A model generated the notes under the pieces. It was not told the DNA's origin, ran no database searches, and saw only the letters and a program-made list of their open reading frames with translations. 64,000 nt of DNA from Peribacillus kribbensis DSM 17871 (GTDB lineage Bacteria > Bacillota > Bacilli > Bacillales > DSM-1321): NCBI RefSeq assembly GCF_000430765.1, contig NZ_AUMQ01000022.1, positions 186,001 to 250,000 on the forward strand, read 5' to 3'. Positions 53,112-60,053 of this stretch are shown here, piece by piece. Numbering within the stretch: position 1 is the stretch's first letter; every line of letters begins with the position of its first letter. The position numbers were made by a program, and so were the translations under genes.

Positions 53112-54065
53112 CTACCTCCTCAGCCTTGGATCAAGGGCATCCTGAAGGCCATCGCCAAGAACATTGAATGCGAACATCGTTGCAGATATAAAGAACGCCG
53201 GGAATACAAGGCGCCACCACTGTCCGGTGATGATGGCTGAAAGCCCGTCGCTCGCCATCATCCCCCAAGAGGTATAAGGAGATTGAATACCCAATCCCAG
53301 GAAGCTCAGGAATGCTTCAGAGAAAATGGCAGACGGAACAGTCAGCGTAATCTGCACGATAATGGGTCCCATGGTATTAGGCAGCAGGTTCTTCCTAATA
53401 ATTCTGGTGGTTTTCGTCCCGAAGCTCTTGGATGCCAAAACATATTCAAAATTCTTGATCTGGAGCACCTGCCCCCTGACAATCCTCGCCATGCCAATCC
53501 ATCCTGTTGCGGAGAGTGCGACAATGATGGTAGTCAGGCCCGGCCCCATTACAACCATTAATAGAATGACGACCAGAAGATAGGGCAGTCCATACAGAAT
53601 CTCAATAATACGCATCATGATATTGTCCGTTCTGCCGCCTTTATAGCCGGATACCCCTCCATAAAGGACACCGATGACAAAATCGACAAGTGCAGCGACA
53701 ACCCCGACAAACAGTGATATTCTAGCTCCGTACCAGGTTCTGGTAAACATGTCCCTTCCTAGCTTATCGGTGCCGAACCAGTACTCGCCGGAAGGAGGGA
53801 GATTCTGATTCCTCAGGTTCTGCTCGCTGACAGAATGGGGAGAAATCATCGGGCCGATCACCGCCATGATGGCAAGAAGGATCAAGAAGATCAGTCCCGC
53901 CATTGCCAATTTATTTTTCCGGAGGCGCAGCCATGCATCCTTCCAATAGGAAAGGGACGGTCTCGAAACTCGTTCTCCCTCATCTTTTTCCTTTACTTTC
54001 GGTACAAACCACTCATCAGGAATAACAGATTCTTCGAAACCTTCGTGCTGTTTTCTTAGAGCCAC
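53112..54065 (-). CDS. dppC: Dipeptide ABC transporter permease DppC
   Basis: Membrane subunit of 317 residues with a longer cytoplasmic N-terminus (about 50 residues), the FGTDKLGRDMFTRTWYGARIS periplasmic motif and an EAA loop (YVLASKSFGTKTTRIIRKNLLPNTMGPI). It ends DALDPRLRR. It starts with GTG at 54065 behind AAGGAGGGATAATA. It is immediately downstream of dppB. Confidence 0.93.
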   Translation of the reverse strand: MALRKQHEGFEESVIPDEWFVPKVKEKDEGERVSRPSLSYWKDAWLRLRKNKLAMAGLIFLILLAIMAVIGPMISPHSVSEQNLRNQNLPPSGEYWFGTDKLGRDMFTRTWYGARISLFVGVVAALVDFVIGVLYGGVSGYKGGRTDNIMMRIIEILYGLPYLLVVILLMVVMGPGLTTIIVALSATGWIGMARIVRGQVLQIKNFEYVLASKSFGTKTTRIIRKNLLPNTMGPIIVQITLTVPSAIFSEAFLSFLGLGIQSPYTSWGMMASDGLSAIITGQWWRLVFPAFFISATMFAFNVLGDGLQDALDPRLRR

Positions 54066-54067
54066 TA

Positions 54068-54997
54068 TTATCCCTCCTTTTTTCCGAGTTTGATGCGGGG
54101 ATCAATGATGCCATAGGCCAGGTCAACCAGATAAAGCATAATAATTAATATTGCACTGTAAAATACTGTGGTCCCCATAATGACGGGATAGTCCCTCTGA
54201 TTGATACTCTCTACAAAATATTTGCCCATCCCCGGGATGGCAAAAATCTTTTCAATGACGAATGTCCCGGTCAAAATCCCTGCAGCGAGCGCTCCAAGCA
54301 GGGTGACAACAGGCATCAGCGCATTGCGCAGTGCATGTTTAAATACAATTTTTGCAGGCGAGAGCCCTTTTGCCCTGGCGGTGCGGATATAATCCTGTGC
54401 AAGTACCTCGATCATGCTCGATCTTGTCAGCCTTGCGATGATTGCCATGGGCCCGGATGCAAGAGCTAAAATAGGAAGGACCATATGCATCGGGCTTGAC
54501 CATGTTGCAACAGGGAAAATGGGCCAGTTTACCGCAAACTGCTGAATTAATAGAGTTGCCATGACAAAATTGGGTACAGAAATCCCGATGACTGCGAGGG
54601 TCATGGCTAAATAGTCAATGATGCCGTTATGTCTTAAGGCGGCCACAACACCAAGGAGGATACCGCATACTACAGCTACCACAAGCGTCCACAGCCCAAG
54701 CTCCATGGATACAGGAAATCCCCTGCCGATCAGTTCATTCACAGTAAATGCGGATTGTTTGATAGAAGGGCCAAGGTTGAAGGTAACCAGTGATTTAAGA
54801 TAGGAGCCATATTGGACATATAGCGGGTCATCCAGATGATAGAAGGAATTGAGGTTTTTCTGTACCGCCTCATTAGTATTTCTATCGGTGGCAAACGGAT
54901 TTCCCGGTATGGAATGCATTAAAAAGAAGGTCAGTGTTATGATCAGCCACAGAGTAACAAACATGGCGATGACCCTTTTAACGAAATACGAATTCAA
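54068..54997 (-). CDS. dppB: Dipeptide ABC transporter permease DppB
   Basis: Membrane subunit of 309 residues with six helices, the MHSIPGNPF motif and EAA loop YIRTARAKGLSPAKIVFKHALRNAL. It ends YGIIDPRIKLGKKEG. The start is TTG at 54997 with AGGAAG upstream, just past the dppA stop. The weak start codon may set its level relative to dppA. Confidence 0.92.
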   Translation of the reverse strand: MNSYFVKRVIAMFVTLWLIITLTFFLMHSIPGNPFATDRNTNEAVQKNLNSFYHLDDPLYVQYGSYLKSLVTFNLGPSIKQSAFTVNELIGRGFPVSMELGLWTLVVAVVCGILLGVVAALRHNGIIDYLAMTLAVIGISVPNFVMATLLIQQFAVNWPIFPVATWSSPMHMVLPILALASGPMAIIARLTRSSMIEVLAQDYIRTARAKGLSPAKIVFKHALRNALMPVVTLLGALAAGILTGTFVIEKIFAIPGMGKYFVESINQRDYPVIMGTTVFYSAILIIMLYLVDLAYGIIDPRIKLGKKEG

Positions 54998-55010
54998 GGC
55001 CCGTCACTTC

Positions 55011-55835
55011 CTAACAAAATGATGTTCTCATAGCAAGTTCTGTCATGACCAGCATCGCCTGATACGCTTCCAGTATATTTTTGGCCTGATATCTTACCGT
55101 TGTTGTATCCGGGATGATTTCTGTCCCCGGCATTAACGCAGCCCACTCTGCTTGTCCGTAATTCGCGAATTCGATGGCAAGAACCGGTTTATCCGGGGGT
55201 GTCAATGGCCTGACTTTGTCTTTATTTTTTATGGCAGCCGCCGTTTTTTCACGAAGGAGCTGTCCGGCTTTTGCCGGTGTAAGGGATTTGGCTGCAGACC
55301 TTGAGATGGTCTGCTTTACCGCTGCAGTCGTGATATTTGGGATAAGCTGCTCTGCTTCAAGAGCCGCCCTGTCGTCCCCTGCTACCATTAACAGCGGCAC
55401 ATCATAATAGCCTGCTACATAAGCATTAAACCCAAGCTCGCCTACAGCTGTATCATTTATGTAGAAATTCCTCGCACCGAAAATCATCGAATGGGACATC
55501 ACCCCCATTAATGAGGCACGCGCGTGATAACCGACAAAAACGGCCCCGCCAAAGCTGGAATCAAGCCCCTGAACCATGGAAAAAGGCTTTACATCTCCTG
55601 TGATAAGCTGTGTTTCGGGATGCAGATTTTCTATCAGCAGGTTGTTCATCTTAGAATGGCTGTCATTCACGATCACTTCACTGCATCCCGCATCAAAAGC
55701 AGCTGTAATGACATAATTAGCTTCATCTGTCATGATCCGCCGGCCGCGTTCATAATTATGTCTTCCTGAATCCACATGTGTATGGTCCACAAGACCCGTT
55801 ATTCCTTCCATATCCACTGAAAGATATAATTTCAT
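55011..55835 (-). CDS. dppA: D-aminopeptidase DppA (M55)
   Basis: Zinc D-aminopeptidase of 274 residues that cleaves N-terminal D-amino acids from short peptides. Metal ligands appear in SVDMEGITG (Asp 8, Glu 10), NDSHSKMNN near 60 and FVGYHARA near 104. The ATG at 55835 follows GGGGGAGAC; the eight-codon extension to 55859 is unlikely. It is the first gene of dppABCDE-ykfABCD. Confidence 0.94.
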   Translation of the reverse strand: MKLYLSVDMEGITGLVDHTHVDSGRHNYERGRRIMTDEANYVITAAFDAGCSEVIVNDSHSKMNNLLIENLHPETQLITGDVKPFSMVQGLDSSFGGAVFVGYHARASLMGVMSHSMIFGARNFYINDTAVGELGFNAYVAGYYDVPLLMVAGDDRAALEAEQLIPNITTAAVKQTISRSAAKSLTPAKAGQLLREKTAAAIKNKDKVRPLTPPDKPVLAIEFANYGQAEWAALMPGTEIIPDTTTVRYQAKNILEAYQAMLVMTELAMRTSFC

Positions 55836-55859
55836 GCTGTCTCCCCCTTGGTAAAACAC

Positions 55860-55900
55860 AATTTTCTTAAAATTATAGAATATAAACTCTTTTCTGACAA
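55860..55900 (-). promoter_or_regulatory. dppA promoter with near-consensus CodY box
   Basis: TTGTCA (complement of 55895-55900), 17 bases, TATAAT (complement of 55872-55877). AATTTTCTTAAAATT at 55860-55874 matches the CodY consensus at 14 of 15 positions and spans the -10 to the transcription start, a repressing position. CodY repression of dpp is established in B. subtilis. Confidence 0.85.
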
Positions 55901-56067
55901 TAACAATTATTCATATGATAATGCAGAAAACCTGATTTTTTATTTCATATTAATCCACTGTTTTTAAGGGGGTTAAGTTGTCTTTCCGCTTTTATCATAA
56001 GCTTTTAAGATATAGTTATCGCAGCAGGCATGCGTGAATCTCAGCCCTTTTTAATGAAAAACACCAA

Positions 56068-56113
56068 AAAAAAAGCCCATTTAACCCAGTCAGTGAAATT
56101 CCTTCCTGGTTAA
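56068..56113 (-). terminator. Terminator of the short Rok-like gene
   Basis: CATTTAACC/GGTTAAATG stem followed on the minus strand by GGGCTTTTTTTTTGG. Confidence 0.85.
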
Positions 56114-56137
56114 ATGATGCAAGTTCTTTTTCTCTAT

Positions 56138-56347
56138 TTAATTCGATATCTTCTTATATATAAGCGCTGAAAAATAATGAAAGGGAGGATCTATATGGAG
56201 AGCGTCCTGCCGTTCTTTTTCATCCAATTCCTTCATTCTGTCCAGAAGCTCTCTTCTTTCAAGCTGAATTTGTTCCAAAACATTTCGTTCATGCTGTGCA
56301 AGCTGTTCAAGGCGCAGCTTTAAGGCTTCTCTCTCTGTGAATTCCAT
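56138..56347 (-). CDS. Rok N-terminal-domain-only protein (69 aa)
   Basis: The first ~47 residues (MEFTEREALKLRLEQLAQHE, then RNVLEQIQLERRELLDRMKELDEKER) align closely with the start of the Rok homologue encoded next door (FNERDALKLRLEQLAVTEEK..EERREIMNRLRELD). In Rok this coiled-coil segment mediates self-association. The winged-helix DNA-binding part is absent: the protein ends 20 residues later and a terminator follows at once, with no remnant of the domain downstream. GGTGGG lies 6 bases before the ATG. I infer a truncated paralogue that could form mixed oligomers with Rok and weaken silencing. It could also be a non-functional remnant. Confidence 0.7.
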   Translation of the reverse strand: MEFTEREALKLRLEQLAQHERNVLEQIQLERRELLDRMKELDEKERQDALHIDPPFHYFSALIYKKISN

Positions 56348-56459
56348 CCATATCCCACCTGTATCTTTTAAGTTGGATTCAGGATAGCATACATCATGAT
56401 TATATGAATTTGCCTTCTTTTTTAGATTTATAGAATATACAGCGAAATATCATTTCTCA

Positions 56460-56503
56460 AGGAAAATTTTCCTAGATAAAGGGATATCAAAGCAATTTTC
56501 CTA
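56460..56503. promoter_or_regulatory. AATTTTCCTA motifs upstream of the short Rok-like gene
   Basis: A perfect 14-bp palindrome AGGAAAATTTTCCT (56460-56473) is followed by a direct copy of AATTTTCCTA at 56494-56503, 29 bases after the first at 56465. A third, ATTTTCCTA, lies upstream of rok at 57092-57100. It could be an autoregulatory site. Confidence 0.35.
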
Positions 56504-56529
56504 CTACAAAACACTTATGTTTTTCAAGT

Positions 56530-57009
56530 TCAGTCTCTGACATACATATACTGTCCATGTGTTGCCTTTTTCAGCACTTTTTCCTTTTTTGCCAGATTGG
56601 TCATAAATAATGAAATGTTTTTAATTTCAATCCCGGTTGCATTCTCTAGTTCCTTTTTTAATTGAATAAGGGGGATCGCTGTGTTGTGGCGCTTAAGGAT
56701 ATTAATTGCTGCGTCTCTAAGAAGAATGGTTTTTTTGTGGTAGCCTTTATTTGCTTTTTCCTGCTTTTCAAGGCCAGCTCCCTTTGCTCCCTCTCCATTG
56801 AAGTGTAAGGCTTCCCTCTCATTCCGGTCTGAAGCAAGAGCAGTCCCAGCAATTTTCCTGCTATCCGCTTCGCTGCGTCCCAAAGCATCCAGCTCGCGGA
56901 GCCGGTTCATGATTTCTCTTCTTTCTTCCCTGAATTCCTTCATGGCCTTTTCTTCGGTAACAGCCAGCTGCTCCAGCCTTAATTTTAATGCATCACGTTC
57001 GTTAAACAT
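56530..57009 (-). CDS. rok: Rok-family nucleoid-associated repressor
   Basis: Homologue of Rok, the repressor of comK and silencer of AT-rich foreign DNA in B. subtilis. The 159-residue protein starts MFNERDALKLRLEQL, nearly the same as B. subtilis Rok from memory. A charged linker spans about 48-92. The C-terminal winged-helix domain is LLRDAAINILKRHNTAIPLIQLKKELENATGIEIKNISLFMTNL..KATHGQYMY (about 95-157). It is shorter than the 191-residue B. subtilis protein, chiefly in the linker. It is transcribed divergently from an HTH-TPR regulator. Confidence 0.85.
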   Translation of the reverse strand: MFNERDALKLRLEQLAVTEEKAMKEFREERREIMNRLRELDALGRSEADSRKIAGTALASDRNEREALHFNGEGAKGAGLEKQEKANKGYHKKTILLRDAAINILKRHNTAIPLIQLKKELENATGIEIKNISLFMTNLAKKEKVLKKATHGQYMYVRD

Positions 57010-57117
57010 TTTTTATTCTCCTCTACTAATTTAGGAAATATTTCTTAAATAAATCAAGAAAAATATATTTAAATAGATAATTTTATTATACATTTTCCTA
57101 TCGTAGCATTTTTAACT

Positions 57118-57155
57118 AAATTTGTAAATATTTTGGAAAAAATATCTACAAATTT
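57118..57155. promoter_or_regulatory. 38-bp palindrome, candidate operator of the HTH-TPR regulator
   Basis: Arms of 17 bases (57118-57134 AAATTTGTAAATATTTT and 57139-57155 AAAATATCTACAAATTT) match at 16 of 17 positions around GGAA. The right arm covers the -35 region of the regulator promoter, whose TATAAT is at 57170-57175. It lies about 40-77 bases upstream of the likely rok start, whose -10 TATAAT is the complement of 57085-57090. The location suits autorepression with possible activation of rok. Confidence 0.7.
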
Positions 57156-57175
57156 TTAATGAAATGTTTTATAAT
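57147..57175 (+). promoter_or_regulatory. Promoter of the HTH-TPR regulator-peptide operon
   Basis: TATAAT at 57170-57175, 17 bases after a poor -35 (TACAAA, 57147-57152) embedded in the palindrome. Confidence 0.55.
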
Positions 57176-57206
57176 AGGCATATCAGCCCGCAAAGGAGAG
57201 AAAGAA

Positions 57207-58469
57207 ATGCCAGCCGGCAGAAATATTAAATATCACCGAATAAGAAAATCCCTCACACAGGAAGAACTAGCAACTGGAATCATCTCAATCTCCTACCTAT
57301 CCAAAATCGAAAATGAGCAGATCACTGCCAGCCCGGAAATCATAGAAAGCTTGTATAAAAGACTCGGTATTGAAGAAGGGATTACAAACGACTCCGCTCT
57401 TTCCCAGGAATTACAGGAATGGTACCAAACCATCCTCGATAAAAAGACAGAGAAGGCGGATGAATTATTTACAGAATTAGAATATAAGCTGCAGCAGCCC
57501 TCTTCCTTTGATAACATCACTCTATTTGACTTAATCAGCATAAGATATTATCTGACAAAGGGGCTGGTAACCGAAGCTGAAAATAAGGTAAAAGAATTAT
57601 CCAGTGTCCAAAAGGACTTTAATAAAGAGCTGCTTTTCTACTATTATAAATTTCACGGCAACCTCTTTTATACAAAACACATGTACAGTGAAGCCTATGA
57701 AATTTATAAAAGTGCAGAATCTCTATTGGATTCTTCGTTTTCTTCCTATGAGCGGGCAGATATATTTTATTCTCTCGGACTTTCTGCAGGCCATCTTTAT
57801 AAGCCCTACCTGGCCATCCTGTATACCAATCAGGCCCTCGAAATTTTTCAAAAGCTTTATCTCCGTGAAAGAAGTGCAGAATGCCACCTCCTTTTAGGTA
57901 TTTCCTTTAAAAAAGTAAAAGAATATGACGAAGCGGAAACTCATTATAAGTGGGCAGGCAAGCTTGCTGAAGAGGAACAGTCCAAGGTCATTAACGGGAT
58001 CATACAGCACAATCTCGGCCAGCTTTCCTATGTAAAAAAACAATTCAGCCAAGCTCTTAAGCATTTCAGGAACAGCCTCCAGCTGAAGGAGGAAACGAAT
58101 GTATCAGGAAAGCTGATGACTCTTATAGCCATAATGAATATGTGCTATGAATTTGAGAGGGGTGATTTATTAGAGGAATATTTATATGAAGCAGAAAAAT
58201 ACACAGACAAGCTTCCAGCCAACAACATCCAGATCATTCACGAATACAAGGTATTCCATTATCTTGTGAAAGAGGATTTTGATAGTTTCGTTTTTTACTG
58301 CGGAAAGGTGGCCATCCCTTATTTCAAGAAGAACGGTTTATTTCTGCTTGAAGCACAGTATGCGGAAATCCTTGCCTCCTACTACAAAAAAAATCGGAAG
58401 TACAAACAATCTTCCTACTACTATGAGTACGCACAAACTACATTAAAAAATCAAATCATTAATATTTAG
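57207..58469 (+). CDS. HTH-TPR peptide-responsive regulator (RRNPP type)
   Basis: Regulator of 420 residues. The N-terminal XRE-type helix-turn-helix (IKYHRIRKSLTQEELATGIISISYLSKIENEQITASPEIIESLYKRL) spans about 7-55. The rest is alpha-helical tetratricopeptide repeats, e.g. ADIFYSLGLSAGHLYKPYLAILYTNQALEIF, AECHLLLGISFKKVKEYDEAETHYKWAG and NLGQLSYVKKQFSQALKHFRNSLQLKE. This is the layout of NprR/PlcR/AimR-like receptors that bind re-imported peptide pheromones. The size is close to NprR. The ATG at 57207 follows AAAGGAG. The next gene encodes a secreted repeat peptide and is translationally linked. Confidence 0.9.
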   Translation: MPAGRNIKYHRIRKSLTQEELATGIISISYLSKIENEQITASPEIIESLYKRLGIEEGITNDSALSQELQEWYQTILDKKTEKADELFTELEYKLQQPSSFDNITLFDLISIRYYLTKGLVTEAENKVKELSSVQKDFNKELLFYYYKFHGNLFYTKHMYSEAYEIYKSAESLLDSSFSSYERADIFYSLGLSAGHLYKPYLAILYTNQALEIFQKLYLRERSAECHLLLGISFKKVKEYDEAETHYKWAGKLAEEEQSKVINGIIQHNLGQLSYVKKQFSQALKHFRNSLQLKEETNVSGKLMTLIAIMNMCYEFERGDLLEEYLYEAEKYTDKLPANNIQIIHEYKVFHYLVKEDFDSFVFYCGKVAIPYFKKNGLFLLEAQYAEILASYYKKNRKYKQSSYYYEYAQTTLKNQIINI

Positions 58470-58479
58470 GAGGAAATAT

Positions 58480-58647
58480 ATGAAAAAGACTTTAGCTTTA
58501 TGCCTCTTGCTGTTCATCTCAATCTCGGGAGCAGGCGCAGGCGGCGCCCCCGGCCATCTCGCTGGAGATGAGTATCCTCCCCCATACAGCCATCTCGCGG
58601 GTGACGAGTACCCACCCCCATACTCCCACAACGATCCCACCATATAA
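58480..58647 (+). CDS. Secreted repeat-peptide precursor, candidate pheromone (55 aa)
   Basis: Tiny gene directly behind the HTH-TPR regulator. Its AGGAGG site overlaps the regulator TAG, 10 bases separate stop and start. The product has a signal peptide (MKKTLALCLLLFISISGAGAG) and then two identical tandem copies of HLAGDEYPPPYS (residues 26-37 and 38-49), ending HNDPTI. The 36-base copies (58555-58590, 58591-58626) differ at seven positions, all synonymous. This is strong evidence that the peptide sequence itself is under selection. By analogy with NprX/PapR/Phr/AimP it should be exported, cleaved and re-imported by an oligopeptide permease to act on the TPR regulator. The mature form is unknown. 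Confidence 0.85.
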   Translation: MKKTLALCLLLFISISGAGAGGAPGHLAGDEYPPPYSHLAGDEYPPPYSHNDPTI

Positions 58648-58915
58648 TTTCCTTTAAGAGCTGTCCCGCAAGTTTTATTACATTCTATTTTCATATGACA
58701 TAAATCTGTAAAAACAAAAGACAGGAAAAGCGATGTTTCAGAAGCGTATTTATATAAAACTTCCCTATTTTTCAACAAATTGCAGGTAGTTTTGCTATGA
58801 AGTGCCAAACTTCCCTATATTTTGTAATATAACCGTAATATTTCTGTGATGCCACTGTTATATTCAATTGTTTATAATAGGTTTAGCACTTCACACCAGG
58901 GGGTAAAATACTAAA
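58648..58915. other. Intergenic region before the NlpC/P60 gene
   Basis: No gene seen. AAACTTCCCTAT occurs at 58757-58768 and again at 58807-58818, exactly 50 bases apart. TGAAGTGC (about 58797) and GCACTTCA (about 58887) form a distant inverted pair. TATAAT at 58873-58878 with ATGCCA 18 bases upstream is the likely promoter of the next gene. Confidence 0.45.
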
Positions 58916-59575
58916 TTGAAAAAAATTATCGCATTCCTGTCTCTTGCAATAATGTTTTTAGGTGTTTCACCATTAATGAGTGAGGCTGCCGCAAGTACCA
59001 CTTCCACGAAATTTGTCAAAGTCGGTTCGGGAACTCTGAATGTTAGAAAAACCGCATCAGCAAATGCGGCTATTGTATCTAAATTAGCAAATAATACACA
59101 AGTCACAGTCTATTCCGAGTCGAATGGCTGGGCTAAGATAAATGCTTCTTCCAAAACAGGTTATGTCAGTGCGAAATATCTTGTTTCTAAAAAGGTCGCC
59201 GCACCTGCTTCCGCTTCTTACCGAAGCAAGGCTATAGCAGTTGCTAAAAGCGAACTGGGCACTCCCTATGTATGGGGCGGCATGTCCACGAATGGTTTCG
59301 ATTGTTCCGGCCTGGTAAAATATTCCTTTGGCAAAGCAGGCAAAACCCTGCCGCGCACAGCTGCTGAAATGTATACAAAAGGAACCAGAGTCAGCTCGAT
59401 GTCTCCTGGAGATCTGATGTTCTTTGCTCCTAATAAGGCAGCAAGACCCACTCATGTTTCTATTTACATCGGCAGCGGACAAATGATTCATGCTGCTACT
59501 TCTGCAGGTGTTTCTTATTCCGCTACCAATAACAGTTATTGGAAGCCAAAGTTCATTGGAGCAAAACGTATTTAA
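58916..59575 (+). CDS. Secreted SH3b-NlpC/P60 murein endopeptidase
   Basis: Exported cell-wall hydrolase of 219 residues. It has a signal peptide of about 26 residues, one bacterial SH3 domain (about 34-90; GTLNVRKTASANAAIVSKLANNTQVTVYSESNGWAKINASSKTGYVSAKYL) and an NlpC/P60 domain. The catalytic Cys is in NGFDCSGLVKYSF near 125, with His in THVSIYIGSG and IHAATS. It probably cuts gamma-D-Glu-diamino acid bonds (LytF/CwlO-like). It starts with TTG after AGGGGGT. Its position next to the signalling cassette raises the possibility that it is a target, but it has its own promoter. Confidence 0.9.
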   Translation: MKKIIAFLSLAIMFLGVSPLMSEAAASTTSTKFVKVGSGTLNVRKTASANAAIVSKLANNTQVTVYSESNGWAKINASSKTGYVSAKYLVSKKVAAPASASYRSKAIAVAKSELGTPYVWGGMSTNGFDCSGLVKYSFGKAGKTLPRTAAEMYTKGTRVSSMSPGDLMFFAPNKAARPTHVSIYIGSGQMIHAATSAGVSYSATNNSYWKPKFIGAKRI

Positions 59576-59588
59576 TCATATAATGAAG

Positions 59589-59620
59589 TACCGGGCCTCG
59601 TCAGAAGCCCGGTTTTTTTA
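59589..59620 (+). terminator. Terminator of the NlpC/P60 gene
   Basis: CCGGGC/GCCCGG stem followed by seven T residues. Confidence 0.9.
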
Positions 59621-59636
59621 TTGTCCGAATACAACG

Positions 59637-59777
59637 TTATGCTCTCCTTCTCTTCTCTTTGCGGGCAAGATATGCAGTATACTTCATGGGAGCAGCATGG
59701 GTTTCTCTCCACTCCCTTTCGAGCCCTGCATTCCGGAAGGTCACCCTTAGATCCCTGCCGTTGCATTCAATGAACAT
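59637..59777 (-). CDS. Possible small basic protein (46 aa)
   Basis: Open frame downstream of the kinase remnant, overlapping its end. The product is arginine-rich (MFIECNGRDLRVTFRNAGLE..TAYLARKEKRRRA). There is no ribosome site, so it may instead be the decayed end of the kinase gene read in another frame. Confidence 0.25.
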   Translation of the reverse strand: MFIECNGRDLRVTFRNAGLEREWRETHAAPMKYTAYLARKEKRRRA

Positions 59778-60053
59778 CGGAAATATCCAAGACGGCTCCC
59801 TTTGTGATACTCCATGACGAGATATCCATATTGGCCCCGAAGGAAGAAATCACGCAGACTTACGAGATGGGGATGGAGGGGTATTCCGCTCAGGAGCTGA
59901 GACTCTTTAAAGGCTGCAGCCATATCCTCCATCTTTTTTACGGCAGTCTTTTTTCCTCTTTTTTCCTGTATAAATATCTTCACAAAAAAACACAGTACTG
60001 GTCTTTCCCTCACCTAGAGTGCGGATTACACGGTACCTCTTATTAAATATCAT
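59747..60053 (-). pseudogene. Truncated, frameshifted Ser/Thr kinase fragment
   Basis: The ATG at 60053 has a GGAGG site and starts MIFNKRYRVIRTLGEGKTSTVFFCEDIYTGKK, a glycine-rich loop. After an A-rich stretch (about 59940-59960) the frame shifts by one base. The other frame continues KKTAVKKMEDM..LHPHLVSLRDFFLRGQYGYLVMEYHKGSRLG, with the ATP-binding Lys of the N-lobe and the hinge. The C-lobe with the catalytic loop is missing. The first frame ends within the region and the second stops at 59747. It is a decayed N-lobe of a protein kinase. Confidence 0.65.

Noticed and set aside
58443-58808. 121-codon minus-strand frame over the pheromone gene
   Set aside because: It is a shadow of the repeat gene: the GGYSSPARW repeats are the antisense of the HLAGDEYPPPYS codons. 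It has no ribosome site, and the plus-strand frame has signal peptide, site and synonymous conservation.
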